Numbered from the stretch's first letter, positions 33,695 to 42,549 are shown. The stretch: 64,000 nt of DNA from Aurantiacibacter arachoides (GCF_009827335.1 NZ_WTYH01000001.1:2269501-2333500), one strand, 5' to 3'. Notes: generated by a model from the sequence alone, not told the origin. A program made the numbers and translations.

Positions 33695-35710
33695 TCAGTA
33701 ACCCCAGCGCAGCCCCAGCCACACGGTGCGCGGGGCGCCCAGATCGATCGAGCCGCCCTGGTTGCGGGTGACCACGTCCTCGTCCGTCAGGTTCTCCACC
33801 CGTCCTACCACCGACAGGTCGCGCCACAGCGGCACCTGGCCGAACAGGTCGATCGTGGTCGCGGCGGGGAGCGCATCGTCTTCCTGGTCCCCTTCGAACT
33901 GCTCGCCCACGTGGCGCAAGGTGGCAGAGAGGCGACCGCCCGCGACAAATTCATAAGCGGCGGTCAGGCTGGCGGCAAATTCCGGCACCTGCGCCGGGCG
34001 GTTTCCGTCAAGAGGCGCGGCAAAGCCGGTGCCGACGACCTCGGCATCGGTGATAGCCAGCGTGGTATTGAGCGAGAGCAGGCCGGAATCGAAGCTGGCG
34101 GCGAATTCCACCCCGTTCGCCTCGATCGCGTCGAGGTTGCGGCGTTCGCGCAGGTTGGGGGCGAGGGTGACGTTGGCGATGGCGTCCTCCACCGTGTTAT
34201 CGAAATAGGTCGCGGCAAGGCGCAGGCCGGGGGCGGGCGTCAGGTCGAGGCCGATCTCCCAGCCTTCCAGCCGTTCCGGATCCAACGCGGCGTTGGCCAG
34301 GGTCGTCACCGGGAACACAACGAAGGGGCGGTAGAGCTCGTTCAGCGTCGGCAGGCGAAAGCTGGTGTAGTATGCCCCGCGCACGGCCAGCGCATCGCTC
34401 GCGCGGTAGAGAGCGCCGGCGCGCCAGGTCACCTCCCAGTCGCTGCGGTCGGCATAGGCGTCGTCCTGGATCACAGTGCCCGCGCCGTTCAGCGCGCGGT
34501 AGTATCCCTCGCGGATGGTGTAGCGGTCGGCACGCACCCCGCCCGTCAGCGTCAGCGCGCCCAGTTCCCAGTCGTCTTCCACATACAGGCCGAGATCGGT
34601 GTTCACCCCGCCCGCGAACCGCTGTTCCGTGCGGGCGCCGGTAAAGGCGGAAAAGGCATCCTCGAACAGGTCGCCTTCGCTGCGGCGATAGTCCGCACCC
34701 AGCCGCAGCGTGTGCGCGTCGCCCAGCGGCGGGCGGACCTCCAGCTTGCCACCGATGCCGCTGGCAGGCGTGTCCTTCTGGTCGAGCACAGGCACGAACC
34801 GGGTGGAGGAAATAACGACATTGGTGAAATTGCGCCACTGCCCGTAGGCGATGGCATCCACCTGCCACGGCCCGCGGCTGACGACGCGCAGTGATACGTC
34901 CTGCCCCTCGATCGAACTGTCCGCCCCTTCGAAGCGCAGCACGCGATCGTCCGCAAAGGCGAGCGCGCGGGCCTGCACCTCCAGATCGCCCACCTGCTGC
35001 ACGATCCGCGCGCCGGCCGACCAGCCATCGTAACTGGCGCGGGCCGTGGCGGGCATTCGCTGATTGCGCGGCGTGGTGAAGAACCCGTCGCCGCGGTCCC
35101 AGCGCCCGTGGATGACGGCGTAACCATCGCCCAGTTCGGGCGCGACGCTGGCCGAGAGTTCGGTGTCGCCGCGATGATTGGCCAGGGCGCTTGCCTGCAC
35201 CAGCCCCAGCGTGGCGGCGTCGGCGCTTTCCAGCGCGATCGTGCCCGCCAATGCCCCGCCGCCAAACGGGCCGGAGCCGCCGCCGCGTGTCACGCGGATG
35301 GTGCCGAGCCGTTCGGGCGCGATGGCGCTGAACGGGATGTAGCCGAAAAACGGGTCGCCGACGGGCACCCCGTCGAGCAGCACCAGCGCGCGGCTGGAAG
35401 CGTTGCCGCCCAAGGCCCGCAACGTGGCGCCCTGCGCCGAGGGGTTGGCCGAGCGGCTATCCGACCGGCGAAACTGCTGGAACCCCGCGACATTTCCCAA
35501 CGCGTCCTCCAGCCGCCCGCTGGCGGTGGTGACGAGCTGTTCGCGATCGATCTCGACGGTGGAATAGGCCGGTGTTCCCGGGGTATCGGGCAATCCCTGG
35601 CCAAGGACCACGATCACGTTCGGATCGGTGTCGTCCTGCGCTGTATCCTGCGCCAGGGCAGGAGCCGCGAACAGGCAGGCAGCGGTGCTGGCGAGCAGCA
35701 GGATTTTCAT
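33695..35710 (-). CDS. TonB-dependent receptor (third; siderophore/cobalamin-size class)
   Basis: This 671-residue outer-membrane receptor has a signal peptide ending APALAQ and a plug domain with GRLEDALGNVAGFQQFRRSDSRS, TLRALGGNASSRALVLLDGVP and GGGSGPFGGGALAGTIALES. The barrel ends with GLRWGY. The size is that of BtuB/siderophore-type receptors, smaller than the two other receptors in this window; no substrate-specific motif is visible, nor a nearby periplasmic binding protein or ABC importer. It is divergent from the tannase-family gene. Their 175-bp gap holds the MarR-type repeat, so it might belong to the same regulon and import aromatic or iron-chelating compounds. That is an inference. 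Confidence 0.88.
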   Translation of the reverse strand: MKILLLASTAACLFAAPALAQDTAQDDTDPNVIVVLGQGLPDTPGTPAYSTVEIDREQLVTTASGRLEDALGNVAGFQQFRRSDSRSANPSAQGATLRALGGNASSRALVLLDGVPVGDPFFGYIPFSAIAPERLGTIRVTRGGGSGPFGGGALAGTIALESADAATLGLVQASALANHRGDTELSASVAPELGDGYAVIHGRWDRGDGFFTTPRNQRMPATARASYDGWSAGARIVQQVGDLEVQARALAFADDRVLRFEGADSSIEGQDVSLRVVSRGPWQVDAIAYGQWRNFTNVVISSTRFVPVLDQKDTPASGIGGKLEVRPPLGDAHTLRLGADYRRSEGDLFEDAFSAFTGARTEQRFAGGVNTDLGLYVEDDWELGALTLTGGVRADRYTIREGYYRALNGAGTVIQDDAYADRSDWEVTWRAGALYRASDALAVRGAYYTSFRLPTLNELYRPFVVFPVTTLANAALDPERLEGWEIGLDLTPAPGLRLAATYFDNTVEDAIANVTLAPNLRERRNLDAIEANGVEFAASFDSGLLSLNTTLAITDAEVVGTGFAAPLDGNRPAQVPEFAASLTAAYEFVAGGRLSATLRHVGEQFEGDQEDDALPAATTIDLFGQVPLWRDLSVVGRVENLTDEDVVTRNQGGSIDLGAPRTVWLGLRWGY

Positions 35711-35833
35711 GGGCGCAAACTTCCGACGTTGATTTTGTCCAGCGCCCTAGCCGATCGCCGGGTCAAGGTCACCCGCCGATCGCCATGTTTCCTGCGGTGG
35801 CGGCCTGTTCCCTCCCCCTGTTGGCGAAGATCA

Positions 35834-35846
35834 TAACGGGTGTTAC
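35834..35846. promoter_or_regulatory. Inverted repeat shared with the MarR promoter (tannase side)
   Basis: TAACGGGTGTTAC contains the inverted half-sites TAAC and GTTA. It differs at one base from the minus-strand sequence TAACGGATGTTAC at 38426-38438 before the MarR gene. It lies 39 bases upstream of the tannase-family start, a likely position for a repressor site. Confidence 0.55.
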
Positions 35847-35885
35847 TGTTATCGCGTCGCAGAGTCGCTTGGGGAGAGACGGCTT

Positions 35886-37454
35886 ATGAAGGTTCATCGC
35901 ATTCTCGCAGGCGCCGCCGGCCTGTTCGCGCTGACGGTGTCGGCGCCCGCGCTGGCGACCTGCGCCGATCTCGCCCGCACCGCGCTCAGCGATGGACGGG
36001 TCGTCTCGGCAGAAGTCGTGCCCGCCGGCACGTTCCAGCAGCCCGGCGCCATGGCCGCGCCCGGCGTCGCCCCGGCCGATTACGGTGCGCTGCCCGCGTT
36101 CTGCCGCGTGCGCCTGCACCTGACGCCGAGCGCCGACAGTGATATCAATTCCGAAGTGTGGCTGCCGCTGGACGACTGGAACGGCAAGTACGTCGGCATC
36201 GGCAACGGCATCTGGGCTGGCACGATCAGCTACGCCCAGATGGCCGAGCCGCTGGCCCGCGGATATGCGGCGGCCAGCACCGACACCGGCCACACCGGGA
36301 ACGGCCTCACGGCAACCTGGGCGGTCGGCCATCCGGAGCGGCTCGTCGATTTCGGCCATCGCGCCGTCCACGTTACCACCGTCGCCGCCAAGGCCCTGGT
36401 GCGCGCGATGTATGGCCGGGGGCCGGACCTCAGCCTGTGGAATTCGTGCTCCACCGGAGGGCGGCAGGGCCTGATGGCGGCGCATCGCTATCCGGAGGAT
36501 TTCGACGCCATCAGCGCCATGGCTCCCGCCAATCCGATGACCGACCTGATGGTGCAGTCCATGTGGGCAGGCTGGCAGCCGCAGCGCTACGCGGTGCAAC
36601 TCACCCCGCAGGTGCTGGGCATGGTGCACGGGGCGGCGGTGGCGCAATGCGATGCGCTCGACGGAGTGACGGACGGCCTCGTCTCGCGCCCGCTCGCCTG
36701 CACCTTCGATCCGGTGCAATTGCAATGCCGCCCGGGCCAGGGCGAGGGCTGCCTCTCGCCCGGCCAGGTCGGTGCGATGCAGAGCCTTTATCGCGGCACC
36801 CGCGCCGCCGATGGCGAGCAGCTGCTTCCCGGTTGGCCTGTGGGCAGCGAGATGCAGATGGCGCTGCTGGTGATGGGGCAGGAGCCTTTCCCCGTCGCCA
36901 CCAGCTATTTTCGTGACCTGGTGTTCGGCGACCAGCCGGGGTGGGACTGGCGCACCTTCGATTACCGCAGCGGGCTTGCCGCCTCGGGCGCTTACGGCGC
37001 CGCCATTCTCGACGTGCCGAGCGATGGCCTTGCCGCGTTTTTCGCGCGCGGGGGCAAGCTCCTGCTCAGCCACGGCTGGGCCGACGGCCTGATCCCGGCC
37101 ACCAACACGCTGGCCTTCCACCACGACCTGTTCAACGCACTGCCGCCGGCGCAGCGGGATGGCCAGCTGCGGCTGTTCATGGCCCCGGGCATGGATCACT
37201 GCGCCGGCGGCGAGGGGCCGAGCAGCTTCGATACGCTGGGCACGATCGACGCCTGGGCGCATACCGGCGTTGCGCCAGCCCGTATCGTCGCCACCCGGCC
37301 GACCGCTGCGCCCTCGATGCCGGGACAGCCGCCGGCACCCCCGCGCGCCGCGATGACCCGGCCGCTGTGCCCGTGGCCGCTGGTGGAGATCTACAATGGC
37401 ACCGGCGATGCGTCGGATGCCGCGAGCTTCACCTGCGCTGCGCCGCCGACCTAG
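35886..37454 (+). CDS. Tannase/feruloyl esterase family alpha/beta hydrolase
   Basis: This 522-residue secreted esterase has a signal peptide (ends SAPALA). The tannase-family arrangement is complete: Cys188-Ser189 in NSCSTGGRQG (nucleophile), Asp400 in HGWADGLIP, and His438-Cys439 in GMDHCAGGEG. The two cysteines beside Ser and His form the disulfide typical of this family (the CS-D-HC motif). It would hydrolyse esters of hydroxycinnamic or gallic acids; the exact ester is open. The ATG at 35886 has a GGGGAGAG site upstream. It is probably controlled by the MarR protein encoded at 37909-38397, given the shared repeat. It ends 29 bases from the convergent SnoaL-like gene. Confidence 0.9.
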   Translation: MKVHRILAGAAGLFALTVSAPALATCADLARTALSDGRVVSAEVVPAGTFQQPGAMAAPGVAPADYGALPAFCRVRLHLTPSADSDINSEVWLPLDDWNGKYVGIGNGIWAGTISYAQMAEPLARGYAAASTDTGHTGNGLTATWAVGHPERLVDFGHRAVHVTTVAAKALVRAMYGRGPDLSLWNSCSTGGRQGLMAAHRYPEDFDAISAMAPANPMTDLMVQSMWAGWQPQRYAVQLTPQVLGMVHGAAVAQCDALDGVTDGLVSRPLACTFDPVQLQCRPGQGEGCLSPGQVGAMQSLYRGTRAADGEQLLPGWPVGSEMQMALLVMGQEPFPVATSYFRDLVFGDQPGWDWRTFDYRSGLAASGAYGAAILDVPSDGLAAFFARGGKLLLSHGWADGLIPATNTLAFHHDLFNALPPAQRDGQLRLFMAPGMDHCAGGEGPSSFDTLGTIDAWAHTGVAPARIVATRPTAAPSMPGQPPAPPRAAMTRPLCPWPLVEIYNGTGDASDAASFTCAAPPT

Positions 37455-37483
37455 GGTCGTGATTGAGGAGCGGGATGAGGGGC

Positions 37484-37909
37484 TCAGGGCTTGAAATCGA
37501 GCCCGCCTCGCCGCTCGGCAAAGCGCCAGCCCTCGGCGCATCGCACGCAGCGATCCTCGTAGGTTCCGATCAGCGGCGATCGGGCGTCCTGCACTGGCAA
37601 ACCTTCTGCCGCCGCGTCTCCGACATAGAGGACGATCACCGAGCGCACCCGCGCCTCGCCTTCGCTCACCACGTCGACCAGCACGTTGGCCATCACATGG
37701 CGCTGCGCCCTCGCCGGCCGGGCCGTGAAGCTGGCCAGGATCGCCGCGCGGCCGACGATCGGGTCGCCCCCGCTAGGCCGAAGCAACACCGCATCGTCGG
37801 TGCAGAGCGCGGCGCAGCGCGCCCAGTCCTGCGCATCGTTCGCCCAGACGTATTCGTGCACCAGGCGCGTGACGTCCGTCTCGATCGCACGCCGTTCCTG
37901 TTCGGTCAT
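37484..37909 (-). CDS. SnoaL-like / NTF2-fold protein
   Basis: This small cytoplasmic protein of 141 residues has an NTF2-like alpha-plus-beta cone fold pattern (VTRLVHEYVWANDAQDWARCAALCTDDAVLL, then GGDPIVGRAAILASF and FAERRGGLDF at the end). Members of the SnoaL-like group act as small hydrolases, isomerases or dehydratases, or have no known activity; catalytic identity cannot be assigned. Its ATG overlaps the stop of the MarR gene by one base (TGATG), with a GTG one codon earlier as alternative. Both are therefore expressed together, suggesting that it acts on the compound that MarR senses or on products of the tannase-family esterase. Confidence 0.8.
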   Translation of the reverse strand: MTEQERRAIETDVTRLVHEYVWANDAQDWARCAALCTDDAVLLRPSGGDPIVGRAAILASFTARPARAQRHVMANVLVDVVSEGEARVRSVIVLYVGDAAAEGLPVQDARSPLIGTYEDRCVRCAEGWRFAERRGGLDFKP

Positions 37910-38397
37910 CACGCCAGCCTCGTGCGATTGAGAAAGCGCGAGGTGCCGTCCTCGTCCTCGGCATCAAGGCGCTCCAAAAGCTTGTCGACGATGCTTTCGA
38001 ACCCCGCCAACTCGTCCTGCTCCAGCTTGCCGAACAGGTAGTGTGCGACCTTTTCGCCCTGCGGCAGCATCAGCTGATAGAGGCGCTTGCCCTCCTTCGA
38101 CAGGCTGAGCCACTTGCGGCGGCGGTTGGTTGCGTCGGTTTCGACCACCAGCCGTCCGTGACGCTTTAGCGTGGCCACGGCGCGGCTGATGCTCATGGGG
38201 TTGACGCCGGTCAGCTCGGCGACTTCGTGGCTGGCAGTGCGGCCAAGCGAACCCACCATCATCAGCAGGCGAAACTCGTTGAGGCTGATCCGGTAGCGGT
38301 GGGCAAGATGGGTCGAGAACGGCGCCATCAGCCGGTTGTGCAGCTTCAGCAGCCGGTGCAGCAGCACTACCTCGCGGTTTTCGTCAGCGTGAACCAT
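37909..38397 (-). CDS. MarR-family transcriptional regulator
   Basis: This 162-residue winged-helix regulator has the DNA-binding core FRLLMMVGSLGRTASHEVAELTGVNPMSISRAVATLKRHGRLVVE and the wing DATNRRRKWLSLSKEGKRLY. MarR proteins bind palindromes as dimers and release DNA on binding phenolic ligands. The ATG at 38397 is preceded by AGAGGGGG about 9 bases upstream; a longer frame to 38451 would cover the candidate operator. That site (38426-38438) recurs almost exactly before the tannase-family gene, so autoregulation plus control of the esterase is the simplest reading. Ferulate- or gallate-type inducers would fit but are not shown. Confidence 0.9.
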   Translation of the reverse strand: MVHADENREVVLLHRLLKLHNRLMAPFSTHLAHRYRISLNEFRLLMMVGSLGRTASHEVAELTGVNPMSISRAVATLKRHGRLVVETDATNRRRKWLSLSKEGKRLYQLMLPQGEKVAHYLFGKLEQDELAGFESIVDKLLERLDAEDEDGTSRFLNRTRLA

Positions 38398-38425
38398 GCC
38401 CAGCCCCCTCTTTCCCGCGTGGATC

Positions 38426-38438
38426 GTAACATCCGTTA
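38426..38438. promoter_or_regulatory. Inverted repeat before the MarR gene
   Basis: On the minus strand this reads TAACGGATGTTAC, with TAAC and GTTA half-sites, 28 bases upstream of the MarR start. It matches the tannase-side site in 12 of 13 bases. A hairpin-capable repeat (AGCGGCG/CGCCGCT) at 38596-38614, in the same 227-bp gap, probably belongs to the end of the lipoprotein transcript. Confidence 0.55.
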
Positions 38439-38624
38439 GCGTCGGCGCCAAGGTTTGCCGAAGCTGTTTGCGCCGGGCCCAGATTCTCCATGCATCATTT
38501 ACTGGCCGGACTGCGCTGGACTCCTCCTTCGCAGCATCGCATTGCTGGCGCTGGCTTGGCTCGCCAGACGCACGGTCGCGGGGCGCTCAAGGCTGAGCGG
38601 CGTTATCCGCCGCTGTCATGCCCT

Positions 38625-40838
38625 TCAATCGGGCTGGCGGTCAGGCCGATTGCCGCGCCCGTTGCCACCGCCCCGGCCCTGACCACGCTCCGCCTGCTGC
38701 TGCGGCGCGGCCTCTGCCTGTTGCTGCGCCTGCGGCTGCTGCTGGCGCTCCTGTCGCGGCTGACGCTGGGCGCGTTCGGCCTGGCGCTGCTGCGCTTGTT
38801 GCGACTGCTGCTGGCGAGTCTGCTCCGCCGCGGCGAGCTGCACCTGCCGCTGCTGGGCCTGTTCGGCCTGCCGTTGCGCGCGCTCCTGCCGAGCCTGCGC
38901 CTGCCGCTCCTGCTGACCCTGCCGCTCCTGCTGCGCCTGACGTTCCTGCTGCGCCTGACGTTCCTGCTGCACCTGACGATCCTGGCGTGACCGCTCCTGC
39001 TGCTGGCGCTGGCCGCGTTCCTGCCGGGCCTGGGTCTGCTGCTCCTGCTGCTGGCGCTGCGCACGCTCCTGCCGGGCCTGGGCCTGCTGCTCCTGCTGCT
39101 GGCGCTGGCCGCGTTCCTGCCGGGCCTGGGCTTGCTGCGATTGAGCCTGCCGCGATTGGGTCGCTCGTTCCTGCCGGACTTCGGTCTGTCGCTCCCGGGT
39201 CTGTCGCTCTCGGCTCTGTCGCTCCCGGGCCTGACGCTCCCGGGCCTGTCGCTCTTGAGCCTGCCGCTCTTGCTGCTCACCGCGACTGCGCTCCTGCCGG
39301 GCCTGAGCCTGCTGTTCACGCTGCCGGCTTGCGGCTTGTTCGGCCTGCCGCTGCTGCGATACCGCCCGCCTGTCCTGCCGAGCCCGGTCCTGCTGAGCCC
39401 TGTCCTGCTGAGCCCGGTCCTGCTGAGCCCTGTCCTGCTGAGCCCGGTCCCGCTGACCACGATCGCGATCGGCCTGTTCGGGGCGCGGACGTTCGCGCTG
39501 GCTGGCGGTTTCCTGCTGGCGAAGCTCCGCGCGCTGCCTCGTGGCACTCTGCTGGGCCATGCGCGGGCGAGCATCCTGCCGGCGAACATCTTGCCCGCGG
39601 TCACCCTCTTCGCGGCGAGCGGCGAACCGCTCGGCAGCCACACGTCGCTCTGCCAGCGCTCCACGGGGCGCGCGATCAACGGCGCGAATCCGCTCCACCT
39701 CGGCAGCGCGGACGGCGCGCGGCTCGTCACGGCGCTCGCTCCATGCCCGGCGCGGGGTCGCCTCGGCCCGGCGGTCGTCACGCACGAACAGCGGGCGACG
39801 ATCGATCAGGCGGTCGCTGGCGCGTTCGATACGCGGTGCCGCACCCTGGAAATCGTTGCGTTGCCAGCGCGTGAACCGGGTGCTGGCCTCCTGCCGCGCC
39901 AGCCGTTCGCCATCCCACCGGCGCGTGGCGGTTTCGGCATGGTCGCGCTGCCAGTTGGTCCATTGCCGGTTGTCGCGGCGAGCTCTGTCCCACCGCCGCT
40001 GTTCGGCAGCGATCTCGCGGCGTCGCTCGGCCCAGCGGCGGGCATCGACGCCGCGATGATCGGCCCGGCGGGCAACCTGGTAAAGCTCGCCGCCGCGGTC
40101 GTAATGCGCGTGCGCCGCGCGCCGCTGCCGGGCGGCATGATCGCGCCGCAGCACGCGGCCATCGCGGTCGTAGACCACCACCAGCCGGTCATCACGATAG
40201 CCGTAGGAATAGAGCGGATCGCGCACCAGGAACGGGCGCGTGGCGCGCGGCTCGTAATAGTAATGGCGATACCCGCCGCGCACCGGCTCGGCGTAGCGGT
40301 AGTAGCCGTCGTTCGTCTGCCATGCCCACGGCTGCGCGCCATCGTAGGAGAATCCGTAATCCGGCTGCGAGGTGCCCAGCACGCCGCCGATCAGCGCGGC
40401 AAGGGCGAGCCAGGTGTACTGGTCGCTGCCGGCGTTATCGTCGTAATAGGCCGGATCGTCACCGTAGGCGTCGTCGTAGTAGGCGTCGGCAAACCCCTCG
40501 TCATACCGGCCCCAATCGCCATAGGGGACATCCTGCGCGTATCCGCCGGACGCATAATCCCAGGCAGGCGCAGCGCCATAACTGTCGTAGTCGCCGTACC
40601 CGTTGGCCAGCAGCGGCAGGGCATCGCCGAAGCCGCCGCCAAAGCCGTCGCCGCCCGCGTAATCGTCATAGCCGCCGAAGCCTTCGTCCAGGGCGAAATC
40701 GTAGGCGCCGTCGCTGTCGCCCAGCCCAAAGAGCGGCGGGGTCTGCGCCATATCGTCGGGTCCGCAAGCGGACAGCGAAAGCGCGAGTACCGAGGCGCCA
40801 AGGAGAGCGAGGGGCTTGCGAAAGATGGACTGCGGCAT
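38625..40838 (-). CDS. Large Gln/Arg/Ala-rich lipoprotein of unknown function
   Basis: This 737-residue protein has a lipoprotein signal (lipobox LSLSAC, then GPDDMAQ). Residues about 30-160 are rich in Asp, Tyr and Gly and include one short hydrophobic helix (WLALAALIGGVLG). The next segment, with conserved-looking aromatic motifs, has YGFSYDGAQPWAWQTNDGYY, GYRHYYYEPRATRPFLVRDP and DRLVVVYDRDGRVLRRDH. From about residue 230 to the end the protein is Arg/Gln/Ala/Glu-rich, almost free of hydrophobics, and should form long charged helices or coiled coil. The lipid anchor implies the outer membrane. ATG 40838 is chosen because the signal follows directly and GAGGAT lies 8 bases upstream. I recognise no family; function is unknown. 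Confidence 0.7.
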   Translation of the reverse strand: MPQSIFRKPLALLGASVLALSLSACGPDDMAQTPPLFGLGDSDGAYDFALDEGFGGYDDYAGGDGFGGGFGDALPLLANGYGDYDSYGAAPAWDYASGGYAQDVPYGDWGRYDEGFADAYYDDAYGDDPAYYDDNAGSDQYTWLALAALIGGVLGTSQPDYGFSYDGAQPWAWQTNDGYYRYAEPVRGGYRHYYYEPRATRPFLVRDPLYSYGYRDDRLVVVYDRDGRVLRRDHAARQRRAAHAHYDRGGELYQVARRADHRGVDARRWAERRREIAAEQRRWDRARRDNRQWTNWQRDHAETATRRWDGERLARQEASTRFTRWQRNDFQGAAPRIERASDRLIDRRPLFVRDDRRAEATPRRAWSERRDEPRAVRAAEVERIRAVDRAPRGALAERRVAAERFAARREEGDRGQDVRRQDARPRMAQQSATRQRAELRQQETASQRERPRPEQADRDRGQRDRAQQDRAQQDRAQQDRAQQDRARQDRRAVSQQRQAEQAASRQREQQAQARQERSRGEQQERQAQERQARERQARERQSRERQTRERQTEVRQERATQSRQAQSQQAQARQERGQRQQQEQQAQARQERAQRQQQEQQTQARQERGQRQQQERSRQDRQVQQERQAQQERQAQQERQGQQERQAQARQERAQRQAEQAQQRQVQLAAAEQTRQQQSQQAQQRQAERAQRQPRQERQQQPQAQQQAEAAPQQQAERGQGRGGGNGRGNRPDRQPD
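39384..39455 (-). repeat. Tandem 15-bp coding repeats within the lipoprotein gene
   Basis: CGGTCCTGCTGAGCC and CTGTCCTGCTGAGCC alternate in tandem and encode repeated RAQQD units on the minus strand. Near-identity at the DNA level suggests recent slippage and probable length variation between strains. Confidence 0.8.
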
Positions 40839-40999
40839 GGCTCGGATCCTCGAAACTGATCCGTGCCGGACGTGGGCGTAGGGGAAACCAGCCAGGCACG
40901 AATCGCAAAAACGTTGCATTCAGCTTTCGACCAGCCTGGCTGAACACATTGTGCCCAGGCCGTTCATGCAACGTGAAGCAAAGGATGCCTGCCGGCCCT

Positions 41000-41071
41000 T
41001 CCAGATTCGCATCTCTGGAGGATGGTCGAGCCGTATTCGACCACCGCCCTCTCCATCGTTGGAAAGGGCGG
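41000..41071. other. Three consecutive short hairpins in an intergenic gap
   Basis: Three inverted repeats follow each other without overlap: TCCAGA/TCTGGA (41000-41019), TGGTCGA/TCGACCA (41023-41043) and CCGCCCT/AGGGCGG (41044-41071). They lie in the 242-bp gap between the Q-rich lipoprotein start and the DUF1097 stop. The last may be a terminator for the DUF1097 gene, though no T run follows. No gene is seen in the rest of this gap. Confidence 0.45.
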
Positions 41072-41080
41072 CGGCATGGA

Positions 41081-41599
41081 TCAGACGGCGGCTTCTTCCG
41101 CGCTCACCGCGCCCTTGGCCGTCATGGCGTTTGCGAGATATTCGGACGCGATGCCGAACAGCGCGCCGATGATGATCGAACCGATCACCGGGCCGATCGC
41201 CTGACCCGGCGTCAGCTCCGCCAGCAGGACCGGACCGGCCACCGAGGCAAAGCCGTAAACGCTCGCCGGGATGGTGGCGAGCAAGGGCAGCCTGCTGGCG
41301 AGGCAGATGACAAAGGCACCGAGGCCCACCGCCACCGGCGCGGCCATCTGACCCAGCCCGGCAAAGGCGCCTCCGGCCAGCAGCACTGCAACCATCCCCA
41401 CCAGCGCACCAAAGCTCATGCCGACGATCGCAGTGGTCATGCCCTTGACCCCGCCACCCGAGTGGAAATGGCAGCCCCAGGCGATGAAGCTGATCCATAC
41501 GAGCCCGGGCAACACGGCGGCCAGCGGGCCGACGTAAAGCCATGTATCGAGAACGGCGAGAAGGCCCACCGACAGGGCCAACGCGATATATGCGGACAT
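41081..41599 (-). CDS. DUF1097 family membrane protein
   Basis: This inner-membrane protein of 172 residues has about five hydrophobic helices. The segment LPGLVWISFIAWGCHFHSGGGVKG is characteristic of DUF1097 (YcdZ-like) proteins; the His/Gly-rich turn is conserved in the family as I remember it. The role is unknown; helix content suggests a channel or small carrier. GGGAGAGG stands 3 bases before the ATG. It is divergent from the IclR gene across 182 bp, so IclR control is possible. Confidence 0.72.
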   Translation of the reverse strand: MSAYIALALSVGLLAVLDTWLYVGPLAAVLPGLVWISFIAWGCHFHSGGGVKGMTTAIVGMSFGALVGMVAVLLAGGAFAGLGQMAAPVAVGLGAFVICLASRLPLLATIPASVYGFASVAGPVLLAELTPGQAIGPVIGSIIIGALFGIASEYLANAMTAKGAVSAEEAAV

Positions 41600-41781
41600 T
41601 ATCCTCTCCCTAGATGCGGCCTCTGCGGGTCGCCGGGAAACAGACTAAGTCAATTTGCGCGGAAGTCCATACGGCGACTACGCTGCCTGCGGCCTATGGA
41701 CATTAACAATTACGATACGTGTGGCAGAGGCATGCACCGTTCGGCCTTGCGGAATTTTCGTATATGTGAAATACCGTCGCT

Positions 41782-42549
41782 ATGGCCAGCAATATCACTC
41801 CTGCCCTCGTGCAATCGAGTTCGGTCAAATCGGCCACGCGCACGCTCGACATCATCGAATATATCGTTGCCGCCGGACGCCCGCTGGTAGCGCAGGAAGT
41901 GGCAACGGCGCTGGGCATCCCGGTGTCGAGCCTCAGCTATCTCCTCGCCACTCTGGTGGACCGGCAGTATCTGCAACGCGACGGGCGGCGCTACTCGGCT
42001 GGGCCGGGTTTGTCGCGCCTGCAGGCGGCGGGCGGCGGCGGGTACACCCTGGCGGAACGCGCCGCGCCGCTGGTGCGCACCTTGCGAATGCAGTTGAACG
42101 AGACGACCAGCTTCTTCGTTCGCGACGGCTGGCAGATCGAGGCGCTGGTGACCGAGAGCAGTGAACAGGCGCTGCGTTACACCGTGCCGCAGGGCCGTTC
42201 GCTGCCGATGCACGCGCTGGCGGGCGGCAAGGCGCTGCTCGCCGCGCTGCCGGATGATGAGCTGGTCGGCTATTTTGCGCAGAGCGAGCGCGAGACCTTT
42301 ACCGACAGCACCATCACCGACGAGGACCAGCTGCGCGCGCAACTGGCGCAGATCCGCGACCGCGGGTTCGCCAGCACCGAGGACGAATACTCGCGCGGCA
42401 TCGTGGGCACGGCGCGCGTCGTCCGCGTGGGCGGCGAGCCGGTGGGATCGCTATCCGTCGCCGTGCCACGCGCACGCTTCGACGCCGCACTCGAGGCGCG
42501 CATCTGCGACCTTCTCGACAAGACCGCCGCGCTGCTCGAGCAGGCCTAG
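41782..42549 (+). CDS. IclR-family transcriptional regulator
   Basis: This 255-residue regulator has an N-terminal winged helix (RTLDIIEYIVAAGRPLVAQEVATALGIPVSSLSYLLATLVDRQYL) and a C-terminal IclR effector-binding domain (LPMHALAGGKALLAALPDDEL, STEDEYSRGIVGTARVV, GSLSVAVPRARF). The target is not known. A gapped inverted repeat near 41751-41774 (AATTTTC with GTGAAAT) just before the start could be an operator for itself and the divergent DUF1097 gene. Its 3' end overlaps the convergent AGCS symporter gene by 4 bases. No strong ribosome-binding site precedes the ATG. Confidence 0.9.
   Translation: MASNITPALVQSSSVKSATRTLDIIEYIVAAGRPLVAQEVATALGIPVSSLSYLLATLVDRQYLQRDGRRYSAGPGLSRLQAAGGGGYTLAERAAPLVRTLRMQLNETTSFFVRDGWQIEALVTESSEQALRYTVPQGRSLPMHALAGGKALLAALPDDELVGYFAQSERETFTDSTITDEDQLRAQLAQIRDRGFASTEDEYSRGIVGTARVVRVGGEPVGSLSVAVPRARFDAALEARICDLLDKTAALLEQA

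Noticed and set aside
39384..39455. Regular repeats resembling a CRISPR array
   Set aside because: Units are 15 bp, directly adjacent without spacers, in frame within a coding region, and no cas genes are present.
39132..40859. Long plus-strand open frame (575 codons) opposite the Q-rich lipoprotein gene
   Set aside because: Its Leu-rich translation is the mirror of Gln/Arg-rich codons. It has no ribosome-binding site, and the minus-strand frame has a clean lipoprotein signal. The same holds for the frame at 38618-39874.
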